Source: an uncultured Eubacteriales bacterium (GTDB taxonomy: Bacteria > Bacillota > Clostridia > Christensenellales > Borkfalkiaceae). From it: a stretch of 52,325 nucleotides of DNA. Location: assembly GCA_900549005.1 (NCBI GenBank), contig URMT01000002.1, positions 1 to 52,325 on the forward strand. Reading direction: 5' to 3'. The translations under genes and the position numbers were made by a program. Each line of letters starts with the position of its first letter. Positions within the stretch are counted from its first letter, which is position 1. Positions 1 to 8,759 of this stretch are shown in pieces. The notes beneath the pieces were generated by a model. That model did no database searches. It was given only the letters and a program-made list of their open reading frames with translations, and was not told where the DNA came from.

Positions 1-53
1 TGCAGGCCCGTTCCAAGTACGGCGCCAAGCGTCCCAAGGCCGGCAAGAAGTAA
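1..53 (+). CDS. rpsL: 30S ribosomal protein uS12, last 16 codons only
   Basis: The frame open from the window edge reads QARSKYGAKRPKAGKK and stops at TAA 51-53. This matches the conserved C-terminus of ribosomal protein uS12 (E. coli ends QARSKYGVKRPKA), a component of the decoding centre of the 30S subunit. The rest of the gene lies outside the window. In most bacteria rpsL is followed by rpsG and fusA; here it is followed within 10 bases by a signal peptidase fragment, so the junction may be an assembly join or a rearrangement. Confidence 0.75.
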   Translation, partial: QARSKYGAKRPKAGKK

Positions 54-145
54 TTCCCTGAGGAATTGCACAACCCATTGAAGAACTAACGCGCATCAAG
101 CGCAAGGCAGTTGTCCTTGCGAAAGCGCTTACCTATATAGATAGC

Positions 146-439
146 GTGTACGTGATGTATGAGGGCGAGGAACAATATACCGTGCTGGAAGAGGACTACG
201 TGCTGGAAGAGAACTGCGACCCGCTGCTTCCGTACAACACATACCGTTCGGCCGACGACCCTATGGTTGTGGGCGAAGATGAAATTTTTGTGCTGGGCGA
301 CAACAGAAACGACAGCCGCGACAGCAGGTATAGTGAATACGGCTGCTTTTCGTATTCGCAGCTTGCAGGGGTGGTTACCGACTGGTCGCTTTCGTTAAAA
401 GGGTTTATAACCGATATTTACACTTTGTTTGCCTTTTGA
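146..439 (+). CDS. lepB: Signal peptidase I, C-terminal fragment
   Basis: The 97-residue product from a GTG at 146 carries the type I signal peptidase box E signature FVLGDNRNDSRDSR (about residues 48-61), which holds structural Gly-Asp-Asn and the Asp-Ser-Arg pair near the active site. The frame stays open back to codon 62 (a TGA lies at 59-61), adding a stretch with IKRK that may be a remnant of the catalytic-lysine region. The N-terminal membrane anchor and the catalytic serine box are absent, and no ribosome-binding site precedes 146. A complete family member is about 170-200 residues, so this is a truncated gene whose front was lost or replaced by the rpsL tail. The family cleaves signal peptides outside the membrane; this fragment should be inactive. 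Confidence 0.65.
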   Translation: MYVMYEGEEQYTVLEEDYVLEENCDPLLPYNTYRSADDPMVVGEDEIFVLGDNRNDSRDSRYSEYGCFSYSQLAGVVTDWSLSLKGFITDIYTLFAF

Positions 440-513
440 AAAAGGCTGATTTGAAAATTCGCCCGCAAGAGCGGGCAGTCATATAAATTTTGAAATACAC
501 AGGAGAACTATTT

Positions 514-783
514 ATGCGAGCTGTCGTTACAGTCGTAGGCAAGGACAAAACAGGCATAATTGCAAAAGTAAGCACTTTTCTTGCGGAAAAAGGCGTGAAT
601 ATACTCGATATCAGCCAGACTATTTTGCAGGACTATTTCACGATGATAATGCTCGTGGATATTTCGGGCGCCAAGGAAGAGCTTTCGCAGCTTTCCGACG
701 AATGTGCAAAGATGGGTGCAAAAATCGGAATGAGCATCCACCTTCAACACGAAGAAATATTCAACGCAATGCACAGGGTTTAA
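514..783 (+). CDS. ACT domain protein, UPF0237 family
   Basis: An 89-residue single ACT domain (MRAVVTVVGKDKTGIIAKVS then a beta-alpha-beta-beta-alpha-beta pattern). The GKDKTGIIAKV segment is the usual ligand-binding loop of ACT domains, which bind amino acids and act as allosteric sensors. The start at ATG 514 is preferred over an upstream TTG because AGGAGA lies 7 bases before it. It is followed after 8 bases by a UPF0210 gene. This pair is commonly found adjacent in Firmicutes, so the ACT protein probably works with that partner. The ligand is not known from sequence. Confidence 0.85.
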   Translation: MRAVVTVVGKDKTGIIAKVSTFLAEKGVNILDISQTILQDYFTMIMLVDISGAKEELSQLSDECAKMGAKIGMSIHLQHEEIFNAMHRV

Positions 784-791
784 GGTGAGAT

Positions 792-2147
792 ATGTTCAAT
801 AAGTACGATGTTCTTGAAACCATCAATATGATAGAGAGGGAGCACCTAGATATCAGAACGATTACGATGGGCATCTCTCTTCTTCCCTGCATAGCGGGCA
901 GTGCCGACGAAACTGCAAAAAAGGTGTACGACAGGGTGTGCTCGCAGGCGGAAAATCTTGTTAAAGTTGCCGAATCGCTCTCTAAGGAATACGGTATTCC
1001 CATTGTAAACAAGCGCGTTTCCGTCACCCCCGCAAGCATAATATGCGCGCCCTTTGCCGCGCAGTCGGCAAAGATAGGCAAGGCGCTCGATAAAGCCGCC
1101 GAAACGCTCGGCATCGACTTTCTCGGGGGCTATTCGGCGCTCGTTCACAAGGGTATGGCCGATTATGAAAGGACTTTTATTGAAACCATTCCCGAGGTGC
1201 TCGCCACCACGAACAAGCTGTGCTCTTCAATAAATATCGGCTCTTCCAAGTCGGGCATAAATATGGACGCTGTAAAACTGATGGGCGAAGTGGTAAAAAA
1301 GACCGCCGCGCTCACTGCCGACAGGGACGGCTTCGGCTGTGCAAAGCTCGTAGTGTTCTGCAACGCGGTGGAGGACAATCCCTTTATGGCGGGCGCATTC
1401 CACGGCGTGGGCGAAAGCGGCACCGTGGTAAACGTCGGCGTTTCAGGTCCGGGCGTGGTTCAGCACGCGATAGAGAGTATTCCCGATGCTGACCTCACCG
1501 AGCTTGCCGAGATGATTAAGCGCACGGCGTTCAAGATTACGCGCGCGGGTCAGCTGGTTGCAAGGGAGGCGGCAAGAAGGCTGGGCGCAGAGTTCGGCAT
1601 AGTTGACCTCTCGCTTGCACCTACTCCCGCAAGGGGCGATTCTGTGGCGCAGATACTCGAAGAGATGGGCTTGGAGAGTGTGGGCACGCACGGCACTACT
1701 GCCTGCCTTGCAATGCTCAACGACGCGGTGAAAAAGGGCGGCGTGATGGCAAGTTCGCGCGTAGGCGGACTTTCGGGCGCTTTCATTCCCGTATCGGAGG
1801 ACATTGGTATGATAGAGGCCGCCGAAAGGGGCGGACTGTGCATAGACAAGCTGGAAGCGATGACGGCGGTATGTTCGGTGGGGCTCGATATGATAGCCAT
1901 CCCCGGCGACACGCCCGCATCTACCATAAGCGCGATTATCGCCGACGAGGCTGCAATAGGAATGATAAACAACAAGACGACGGCGGTGCGCATAATTCCC
2001 GCTCCCGGCAAGGGCGTGGGTGACTGCGTAAACTTCGGCGGACTTCTGGGCAGAGCGCCCATTATGCCCGTTCACGGCGAATCGAGCGAAAAGTTCATCT
2101 CTCGCGGAGGGCTCATTCCCGCGCCAATACATTCAAATAAAAACTGA
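792..2147 (+). CDS. PFL family protein, UPF0210 (DUF711)
   Basis: The 451-residue product has the expected full length of the UPF0210/DUF711 family, with the typical opening ([20 protein letters not shown]) and the conserved glycine-rich segments [11 protein letters not shown] (about residue 215) and [16 protein letters not shown] (about 325). The family is structurally related to the pyruvate formate-lyase fold but lacks a glycyl-radical site; its reaction is not established. It starts 8 bases after the ACT-domain gene with a weak AGGTGAGAT site, indicating one transcript and probably a joint function. Confidence 0.85.
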   Translation: MFNKYDVLETINMIEREHLDIRTITMGISLLPCIAGSADETAKKVYDRVCSQAENLVKVAESLSKEYGIPIVNKRVSVTPASIICAPFAAQSAKIGKALDKAAETLGIDFLGGYSALVHKGMADYERTFIETIPEVLATTNKLCSSINIGSSKSGINMDAVKLMGEVVKKTAALTADRDGFGCAKLVVFCNAVEDNPFMAGAFHGVGESGTVVNVGVSGPGVVQHAIESIPDADLTELAEMIKRTAFKITRAGQLVAREAARRLGAEFGIVDLSLAPTPARGDSVAQILEEMGLESVGTHGTTACLAMLNDAVKKGGVMASSRVGGLSGAFIPVSEDIGMIEAAERGGLCIDKLEAMTAVCSVGLDMIAIPGDTPASTISAIIADEAAIGMINNKTTAVRIIPAPGKGVGDCVNFGGLLGRAPIMPVHGESSEKFISRGGLIPAPIHSNKN

Positions 2148-2173
2148 TAAATATAAAAAAGGATATATACATT

Positions 2174-3949
2174 ATGGAAAGAAATCAGGTTGAACAGCGT
2201 TTAAAGTGGAACACCGACGACATTTTTCCCTCTGACGAGGCCTGGGAGAAGGCTTACGCCGAGGCGGAAAAGGGCATAGCATTTTCGCAGTATGCGGGAA
2301 AGCTCGGCGACAGAGAGCAGCTGCTTTCCTTAATGAAAGCCAACGACGAGTTTTCAAAAAAGGTTGAGCGCGTGTTTTTGTACGCTTCGATGAAGCACGA
2401 CGAGGATACCAGGGAATCCAAATACAACGCATATAACGCGCGTTGTATGGCGCTCATATCAAAGTACAGCGCAGAGATGGCGTTCTTCGAGCCCGAGCTT
2501 GCCGCACAGAGCGAGGAATACCTCAATTCGCTCGTTGCAGAAAAAGATTTTTCTGACTACGACTATATGCTCAAAACGCTGATTAAGCGCAAGCCGCACG
2601 TTATACCCGAAGCCGAAGAGAGGCTTGTGGCGCTTGCGGGCGAAACGCTCGGCACGTTCAGCGAAATATTTTCTATGATAGACAATGCCGACCTGCCTCT
2701 TCCCGAAATAGAGCTCGACGGCAAAAATACAAAGATTACGCACGGCACTTACGGACTGATTCTTCATTCATCAGACCGCGAAAAGAGGAAAGAGGCCTAC
2801 GAGAAGTATTACGGAGCTTACGAAAGCCTTATAAACACAATCACTTCAACCTATTACGGCAACGTAAAAAAGGATGTATTTTTAAGCAAGGCATATAAAT
2901 ACAATTCGTGTCTTGAACGCGCACTTTCGGGCGAGGATGTGAATGAAGTCGTCTACCGCAACCTGCTTGAAGCGGTAAAATCGAGCTTCCCTGCGATGCA
3001 CCGTTACATCGCCGACAGAAAAAAGATTTTAGGCTACGACAAGTTGTATTTTTATGACGTATATGCGCCCCTCGTTTCAGACGTTGACGTGAAGATGGAC
3101 TACGACGCGGCGTATGAATACGTAATCAAGGGACTTGCGCCCCTCGGAAAAGAGTATCAGGACCTTTTGAGGCGCGGTCACGACGAGCGCTGGATAGACG
3201 TGGAAGAGACTGAGGGCAAGAGGAGCGGCGCATACAGCACGGGCTGCTTCGGCGTTCACCCTTATGTGCTTTTAAACTACAAGCCCACGACGAGCGACAT
3301 TTTCACCGTCGCGCACGAAATGGGCCATTCGCTCCACACCTATTTCTCGTCGCATAACCAGCCTTACGCCAAGAGTGACTATAAAATTTTCGTTGCGGAA
3401 GTTGCAAGCACGGTAAACGAAGTGCTTTTATTGAAGTTTATGCTCGGCGACACCGACGATATCAACCTCAGGAAGTACCTTCTCAACTATTATCTCGACT
3501 CTATCCGCGCAACCCTTCACCGCCAGACTATGTTTGCCGAGTTTGAATACGAGGCGCACACTCTTGCAGAAAACGGCGAACCGCTCACCAAGGAAAAGTT
3601 GTGCGAGGTTTACGGCAGAATAGGCAGAGATTACTACGGCGACGCCATAGAACACGACTATCACATCTCGTGCGAGTGGTGCAGGATACCTCATTTTTAC
3701 AGGGCGTTCTATGTATATAAATACGCAACGGGCATAACCGCCGCAATAAACATCGCGCACAGAATACTCACCGAGGGCGAACCCGCGGTAAAAGATTACT
3801 TCAAATTCTTATCCAGCGGCTCTTCATCAGACCCCGTGTCGCTTCTCCGCCTTGCAGGCGTTGATTTAGAGAGCAAGGCCCCCTTCGAGTTTGCAATGAA
3901 GGAGTTTGAAGATACCCTCAACGAATTTGAGAAACTTATGAATTTATAA
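2174..3949 (+). CDS. pepF: Oligoendopeptidase F, M3B metallopeptidase
   Basis: A 591-residue cytoplasmic zinc oligopeptidase. The zinc-binding signature HEMGH is visible in TVAHEMGHSLHTYFS (about residue 380), with the third zinc ligand Glu in FVAEVASTVNEVLL about 25 residues later, and the M3 C-terminal motif HFYRAFYVYKYATG near residue 515. It degrades short peptides (roughly 7-20 residues) produced by other proteases. No signal peptide is seen. The gene ends only 6 bases before dnaB, so the two may be cotranscribed although they are functionally unrelated. Confidence 0.93.
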   Translation: MERNQVEQRLKWNTDDIFPSDEAWEKAYAEAEKGIAFSQYAGKLGDREQLLSLMKANDEFSKKVERVFLYASMKHDEDTRESKYNAYNARCMALISKYSAEMAFFEPELAAQSEEYLNSLVAEKDFSDYDYMLKTLIKRKPHVIPEAEERLVALAGETLGTFSEIFSMIDNADLPLPEIELDGKNTKITHGTYGLILHSSDREKRKEAYEKYYGAYESLINTITSTYYGNVKKDVFLSKAYKYNSCLERALSGEDVNEVVYRNLLEAVKSSFPAMHRYIADRKKILGYDKLYFYDVYAPLVSDVDVKMDYDAAYEYVIKGLAPLGKEYQDLLRRGHDERWIDVEETEGKRSGAYSTGCFGVHPYVLLNYKPTTSDIFTVAHEMGHSLHTYFSSHNQPYAKSDYKIFVAEVASTVNEVLLLKFMLGDTDDINLRKYLLNYYLDSIRATLHRQTMFAEFEYEAHTLAENGEPLTKEKLCEVYGRIGRDYYGDAIEHDYHISCEWCRIPHFYRAFYVYKYATGITAAINIAHRILTEGEPAVKDYFKFLSSGSSSDPVSLLRLAGVDLESKAPFEFAMKEFEDTLNEFEKLMNL

Positions 3950-3969
3950 AGTACTATGTCAGACAAAAC
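3950..3969 (+). repeat. Dispersed 20-bp motif, copy 1 (overlaps dnaB start codon)
   Basis: AGTACTATGTCAGACA followed by AAAC. The first 16 bases are identical to copy 3 at 36927. The ATG inside the motif is the dnaB start codon. The dyad is half broken here: ATGTCAGACA is present but the final T of the right arm is replaced. See also 19708, 36927 and 48177. Confidence 0.6.
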
Positions 3970-5452
3970 TAACGTATTGCCAAACAATTTGGAGGCCGAG
4001 CAGTCGGTCCTCGGCTGTATGCTCATAGACAACGACGTCCTTTCAGAGCTCGCCGATAAACTTACAGACAGAGATTTTTACCAGGAATCTCACCAGATGA
4101 TAATGTCGGCTATATTGCAGGTTTTCAACCAGAGAAAGCCTGCCGATATAGTCACGCTTTCAGACTGCCTTGAAAAGGAGGGCAACCTCGAAAAGGTGGG
4201 CGGCATAGACTACATCACCGAGCTTATGCAGAAGGTGCCTTCGGCGGCGAACTATAAGTACTATTTCAATATAGTAAAGCGCGACAGCACCAACCGCGAG
4301 CTGATACGCGCCTCGCGCAATATAATCGAAAATTCTATGAACAGCGCAGACGCCACCAAGAGCGTGCAGTATGCCGAAAAGCTGATTTACGACATATCCA
4401 AAAAGGGCGATACGTCTACGATGGACGACATACGCGAGAGCAATATGGTCGGCGACGTAATAGACAGGTTCCAGATGATTGCCGCCGACAAAGACGTTCT
4501 CCGCGGAATCCCTACGGGCTTCCCGTTCCTCAATAAAATAACAAACGGCTTTCAGCGCTCCGACCTCATAGTAATTGCGGCGCGCCCCGGCAGCGGCAAG
4601 ACCTCGCTTGCGATGAACATTGTAGAAGCCGCCGCCTTCCAGGGCAACGTATGCGCCGTATTCTCGCTTGAAATGCCCAAGATTCAGATTGTTCAAAGGT
4701 TGCTTTGCGCAAGCGCAAAGGTGAGTATGTCTGACGCGCTATCGGGCAAACTTACCCCCAACGACTGGAAAGCGCTCATAAAGACGGGCGAAGATTTGAA
4801 AAAGCTGAGCATAATAATCGACGATTCGTCGCGCGTCACTCCCGCCGAAATACTTTCAAAGTGCAGAAGGATAAAGTCTAAAAACGGCGGCAGGCTCGAC
4901 CTCGTAATGATTGACTACATACAGCTTATGTCCAGCGGCTCGCGCCAGGAAGAGAACCGCACGCGCGAAATTGCGCACATAACGGGCGACCTCAAAATAA
5001 TGGCCAAGGAGCTTGACGTGCCGGTAATTGCGCTTTCACAGCTGAGGCGTATGGTGGGCGAACCCCAGCTTTCAGACCTGAGGGAGTCGGGCGCGATAGA
5101 GCAGGACGCCGATATGGTCATCTTTATCAACCGCCCCGATATGACAGCCACGCCAGAAGAGATTGAAAAGAACAAGATTGTGCGCGGTATGGCCGACCTT
5201 ATTATCGCCAAGCACAGGAACGGCGAGACGGGCAGAACAAAACTGCGCTTCAAGGGCGAATACACCAAGTTCGTCACCCCCGACCCGAGCGAGCTCAAAG
5301 AGCTTGCTGCTCAGTCGGGCAAGGGCGGCAGAGACGAAGAGGAGAAAAAGCCGCGACCTGAAAAGCGTGAAATTGAAGAAGACGGCGGCTCGTTTTCTGA
5401 CGAAGATTTCGATTTGCCCTTCGGAGCAGACGATTTCGGCGACGAAATATAA
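3956..5452 (+). CDS. dnaB: Replicative DNA helicase DnaB
   Basis: A 498-residue hexameric helicase that unwinds DNA ahead of the replisome. The N-terminal primase-interacting domain begins NNLEAEQSVLGCMLIDND. The RecA-like C-terminal domain has Walker A ARPGSGKTSLAMN (about 206-218), Walker B LVMIDYIQLMSSG (about 317), and the SQLRR and LRESGAIEQDADMVIFI sensor/arginine-finger region. The tail from about residue 455 is acidic and low-complexity. The ATG at 3956 is 7 bases after the pepF stop, has no visible ribosome-binding site and lies inside a repeated 20-bp motif. No other start fits the family N-terminus. Confidence 0.96.
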   Translation: MSDKTNVLPNNLEAEQSVLGCMLIDNDVLSELADKLTDRDFYQESHQMIMSAILQVFNQRKPADIVTLSDCLEKEGNLEKVGGIDYITELMQKVPSAANYKYYFNIVKRDSTNRELIRASRNIIENSMNSADATKSVQYAEKLIYDISKKGDTSTMDDIRESNMVGDVIDRFQMIAADKDVLRGIPTGFPFLNKITNGFQRSDLIVIAARPGSGKTSLAMNIVEAAAFQGNVCAVFSLEMPKIQIVQRLLCASAKVSMSDALSGKLTPNDWKALIKTGEDLKKLSIIIDDSSRVTPAEILSKCRRIKSKNGGRLDLVMIDYIQLMSSGSRQEENRTREIAHITGDLKIMAKELDVPVIALSQLRRMVGEPQLSDLRESGAIEQDADMVIFINRPDMTATPEEIEKNKIVRGMADLIIAKHRNGETGRTKLRFKGEYTKFVTPDPSELKELAAQSGKGGRDEEEKKPRPEKREIEEDGGSFSDEDFDLPFGADDFGDEI

Positions 5453-5585
5453 TTTTTTCCTCGCTTATACATTGACCGCTGAACTTGCTTAGTAAGTTTA
5501 TCCCTGTTTCAGGGACGGTTAAGTCGGGCAACGGAGTTGTGCCGTTTTTCTACATATAATGCTGCCTTAATAACGGGCTGAAATT

Positions 5586-6578
5586 ATGATTACACAGATT
5601 TTAAAAACCGACGAAAATTCGCTTTCGGCCGCAAAACGCATACTTGAAGAGGGCGGGCTGGTTGCCTTTCCCACCGAAACGGTATACGGCCTCGGCGCGA
5701 ACGCCTTCAACGGCGAAGCCGTAAAAAAGATATACGAAGTCAAGGGCCGCCCGCAGGACAACCCCCTGATTGTGCACGTACACAAAGATTACGATATTTC
5801 GCGTATCGTATGCGACGTGCCCGATTACGCAAGGGAGCTTACCCGCAGGTTTCTGCCGGGGCCGCTCACGATGGTGTTTAAAAGTAAGGGCACCGTTTCG
5901 CCGATAGTTTCGTGCGGGCTCGACACTGTGGGCGTGCGCGTGCCTTCGCACCCCGACGCGCAGAAGTTTTTGAAGTACGTCGATATGCCGATTGCCGCGC
6001 CCTCGGCCAATATCTCTAAGCACGTCAGCCCCGTTACCGCAGAGCACGTCTTTGCCGACTTCAACGGCAGAATACCGCTCATTCTCGACGGAGGCAAGTG
6101 CACGGGCGGCATAGAGAGCACCGTTTTGGACTGTACAGGGAAAATACCCTGCATACTGCGCAGCGGGCTTGTCACGCGCGAGATGATAGCTTCTGTCGCG
6201 GGCGACTGCACGGTATTTGTGCCCAAAGCGGGCGAAAAGGTGCGCTCGCCTGGAATGAAATACAAGCACTATTCCCCCAACTGCCGCACAATGCTCTTTT
6301 CTTACGACGACAGATTCAAGGCGCTCGAACAGTATAAAAAGGAGCGCGAAAACGGCGTAAACGCCTGCCTTATGTGCGACGACGGCTGCGCTGACGAGCT
6401 TGGAGCTGAGCACGTTTTAAGACTTGGCAGGAGCGGGGAAGAGATAGCTTCCAACCTCTACTACAAACTGCGCGAGGGCGAAGCCTGCGCCGAACTTATA
6501 ATCGCCGTGGCGCCGCAAGAACAGGGCGGCGTGATGGCGGGCGTAATGAACAGGCTTACCAAGGCGTGCGGGGGATGA
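5586..6578 (+). CDS. tsaC: L-threonylcarbamoyladenylate synthase, Sua5 type
   Basis: A 330-residue protein that makes threonylcarbamoyl-AMP from threonine, bicarbonate and ATP, the first step of t6A37 tRNA modification. The YrdC domain (about residues 1-210) shows FPTETVYGLGANAF, KGRPQDNPLIVHV and SANISKHVSPVTAEHV. About 110 extra C-terminal residues form the Sua5 domain, so it is the long (Sua5-like) form. The upstream 133-base gap holds two small hairpins (near 5490-5517) and a TATAAT at about 5552 with a weak -35; ribosome-binding signal is poor. It is followed after one base by the LMW phosphatase. Confidence 0.93.
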   Translation: MITQILKTDENSLSAAKRILEEGGLVAFPTETVYGLGANAFNGEAVKKIYEVKGRPQDNPLIVHVHKDYDISRIVCDVPDYARELTRRFLPGPLTMVFKSKGTVSPIVSCGLDTVGVRVPSHPDAQKFLKYVDMPIAAPSANISKHVSPVTAEHVFADFNGRIPLILDGGKCTGGIESTVLDCTGKIPCILRSGLVTREMIASVAGDCTVFVPKAGEKVRSPGMKYKHYSPNCRTMLFSYDDRFKALEQYKKERENGVNACLMCDDGCADELGAEHVLRLGRSGEEIASNLYYKLREGEACAELIIAVAPQEQGGVMAGVMNRLTKACGG

Positions 6579-6579
6579 T

Positions 6580-7029
6580 ATGAAACGCAAAAAAATTCTG
6601 TTCGTATGCACGGGCAACACCTGCCGCAGTCCGATGGCGGAAGCCATACTGCGCAGCAAAATCAAAAAGCAGAAAATAAAGTGGTGGGACGTATCTTCCT
6701 GCGGGATATTTGCCGAAGTGGGCGGCTCTGTGTCGCCGCTTAGTATGCAGGCGCTGGAAGAGGCGGGCTTTACCCTTATAAAATTTGCGCCCAAACAACT
6801 CAGCCAGAGTGCAATAGACAAAAGCTACGCCGTAATCTGTATGACTGAAAAGCAGAAACAGATAATAGAAGGCTGCGGCAAAGTTTTTTGCATAAAGGAG
6901 CTGTGCGGCTTCGACGTGCCCGACCCTTACGGACAGGATATAACCGTATACCGCGCCACACGCGATATGCTCGCGCGGGCGTGCAACATAATAATAGAAA
7001 AAATTATACTCGCCGAAAACGGCGGCTGA
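6580..7029 (+). CDS. Low molecular weight phosphatase, probable protein-arginine phosphatase
   Basis: A 149-residue LMW-PTP fold enzyme with the active-site loop CTGNTCRS at residues 11-18 and the general-acid Asp in DVPDPYGQD near the C-terminus. The threonine after NT-C-R context (CTGNTCR, where tyrosine phosphatases usually have Ile/Leu) is the feature that distinguishes YwlE-type arginine phosphatases, so removal of phosphate from McsB-modified arginines is likely but no mcsB is in the window. ATG 6580 overlaps nothing and lies one base after the tsaC stop. In Firmicutes tsaC/ywlC, this gene and rpiB are classically clustered. Confidence 0.88.
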   Translation: MKRKKILFVCTGNTCRSPMAEAILRSKIKKQKIKWWDVSSCGIFAEVGGSVSPLSMQALEEAGFTLIKFAPKQLSQSAIDKSYAVICMTEKQKQIIEGCGKVFCIKELCGFDVPDPYGQDITVYRATRDMLARACNIIIEKIILAENGG

Positions 7030-7104
7030 ATTTGCAGTATAAAAACTTAAACAGTTTGCATTGAAATCAGATTTACATAACTTAAAAAAAGGAGAACAGA
7101 ACTT

Positions 7105-7554
7105 ATGAAAATTGCGCTTGCCTGCGACCACGGCGGACTCAATTTAAAGCGCGAAATAATCGCGTACCTTGAAGCTGGCGGCTATGAATACGAGGACTTC
7201 GGCACCAATTCGTCTGAAAGCTGCGACTATCCCGACTATGCCCTTCCCGCGGCAGAGGCGGTTGCTTCGGGAAAGTGTGACAGGGGCATTGTTGTATGCT
7301 CTACGGGCATAGGCGTATCCATCGTTGCCAACAAGGTGCCCGGCATACGCTGTGCGCACTGCCACGACACATATTGCGCTGAATTTACCAGGCTTCACAA
7401 CAATTCCAATATGCTTGCCATCGGCGAAAAGGTTGTAGGCGTGGGCTATGCGCTCAAAATTGTTGAAAAGTTCCTTACCACCGAATTTGAGGGGGGAAGG
7501 CACACTCGCAGGGTAGACAAGATAACCGAAATAGAAAAAAAATACAGCAAATAA
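7105..7554 (+). CDS. rpiB: Ribose 5-phosphate isomerase B
   Basis: A 149-residue LacAB/RpiB family isomerase interconverting ribose 5-phosphate and ribulose 5-phosphate in the pentose phosphate pathway. Seen motifs: N-terminal MKIALACDHGGLNLK with the phosphate-binding DHGG, CSTGIGVSIVANKVPGIRCA with the catalytic Cys and anion-hole loop, and HNNSNMLAIGEKVVG. It has its own good ribosome-binding site (AAGGAG at about 7090). A long GC-rich inverted repeat follows the stop. Confidence 0.95.
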   Translation: MKIALACDHGGLNLKREIIAYLEAGGYEYEDFGTNSSESCDYPDYALPAAEAVASGKCDRGIVVCSTGIGVSIVANKVPGIRCAHCHDTYCAEFTRLHNNSNMLAIGEKVVGVGYALKIVEKFLTTEFEGGRHTRRVDKITEIEKKYSK

Positions 7555-7600
7555 AATTACTTTGCGGCGCAAGCATAGCGCGCCCGCAAATATCGTGTAT

Positions 7601-7634
7601 GCGTGCGGCGCCGAAATTTTTCGGCGCCGCACGC
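7601..7634. terminator. GC-rich inverted repeat after rpiB
   Basis: Sixteen-base arms GCGTGCGGCGCCGAAA and TTTCGGCGCCGCACGC with a 2-base centre. It is placed 46 bases after rpiB and 40 bases before the AraC-type gene. There is no run of T after it, so termination efficiency is uncertain. Confidence 0.55.
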
Positions 7635-7673
7635 ACGCTTATACAGAAAAAAACGTTTATAAAGGTAAAAACG

Positions 7674-8657
7674 ATGAACAGATTTTTTGCCGATACAATG
7701 CTCGGGCAGGAGCGTGAAGACAGCGCCGCCGTCAAATCGCAGCGCCTTGCAGAACGCGCCGTTTTATCGGAATTTGCCAATGCGGAGCAGATACTTGCCG
7801 CAGCGAAGGAACAGGGAATCACCGCCGAAAAGTTCTTTTCGTCTGACGGCGGAATTGCTCTGCCCGTACTTCCCGTGCGCACGTCGGATAAATTTTACAT
7901 TAAAAAGCACACCACGTCGCAGCGGCCGTATATGCACTCGCACGACTTTTACGAGGTAATATTTGTTTCCCGCGGCAGGCTCAGACAGACCTTTTCGCAG
8001 GGCGAAAGCCTTGATATGTGCAAGGGGGAGTGCTGTATAATAGTGCCGCCCGCCGCGCATAAAATCGAACGTGCGGGCGCGGGCGATATTGCTTTGAAAA
8101 TGGTGGTGCCGAAGAACATTTTTGAAAGGTGCGCGGGTGTATTCAAAGATAAGCTGTTTGCGGGCGGTAAAAAAGTTTCAGACGGCGTATACCTGTATAA
8201 AAATGCCGAACCGCGCTGTGCGTATTTTATATTCGGGCTTATGCGCGAGTGTGCGCGGCGCACAGAACTTTGCGAAATATCTTCAATATGCCTTCTAACT
8301 CTGTTTTTTACAAGTCTTACAGAGGGTGAGCGAATGGAACACAGCACCGTCCTCGCCGAGCTTGAAAGGTACCTTTCTGCGCACGTCAAAGACGCCTCGT
8401 TAAAAGATTTTGCCTGCGCTATGGGCTACTCTCGTGCCTATCTCTCGCGGCTGATTGCAAAAGAGACGGGCGCCAGCTTTTCGCAGATTTATTCCGACTA
8501 CCGCCTCAAATTTGCCGCAGAACTGCTTTCGGACGGCGACCTCAGCGTAGAAAACGTGGCGGCGGAGGCAGGTTATGCGGGGCTTTCGGGCTTTTACAAG
8601 CAGTTTTGCGCATACTACGGAATGACGCCCGCCGAATACAGAAAAATGTTTGAATGA
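7674..8657 (+). CDS. AraC family transcriptional regulator
   Basis: A 327-residue regulator: cupin-type sensing domain in the first half (HSHDFYEVIFVSRGRLRQTF, then the CCIIVPPAAHKIE strand) and two C-terminal helix-turn-helix motifs (DFACAMGYSRAYLSRLIAKE and NVAAEAGYAGLSGFYKQFCA), ending in the AraC signature MTPAEYRKMF. Starts further upstream are possible, but ATG 7674 is preceded by AAAGGT at a usable distance and starts the conserved part. The downstream kinase and hydrolase could be targets, but this is only inferred from position. Confidence 0.85.
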   Translation: MNRFFADTMLGQEREDSAAVKSQRLAERAVLSEFANAEQILAAAKEQGITAEKFFSSDGGIALPVLPVRTSDKFYIKKHTTSQRPYMHSHDFYEVIFVSRGRLRQTFSQGESLDMCKGECCIIVPPAAHKIERAGAGDIALKMVVPKNIFERCAGVFKDKLFAGGKKVSDGVYLYKNAEPRCAYFIFGLMRECARRTELCEISSICLLTLFFTSLTEGERMEHSTVLAELERYLSAHVKDASLKDFACAMGYSRAYLSRLIAKETGASFSQIYSDYRLKFAAELLSDGDLSVENVAAEAGYAGLSGFYKQFCAYYGMTPAEYRKMFE

Positions 8658-8759
8658 GGTCACCTGCGGAAATAATCGGGTCACGCCGCGGCATTGCCAC
8701 AAGGGCGCTACGGGCGCTAAAATTAAATAAGACAATAAACTTTTATACGGCGGTGAATT

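Noticed and set aside
1443..2132. Long antisense ORFs opposite UPF0210, adhE, the ABC exporter and other genes
   Set aside because: They are shadows created by the GC-rich third-position pattern of the true genes and have no family resemblance.
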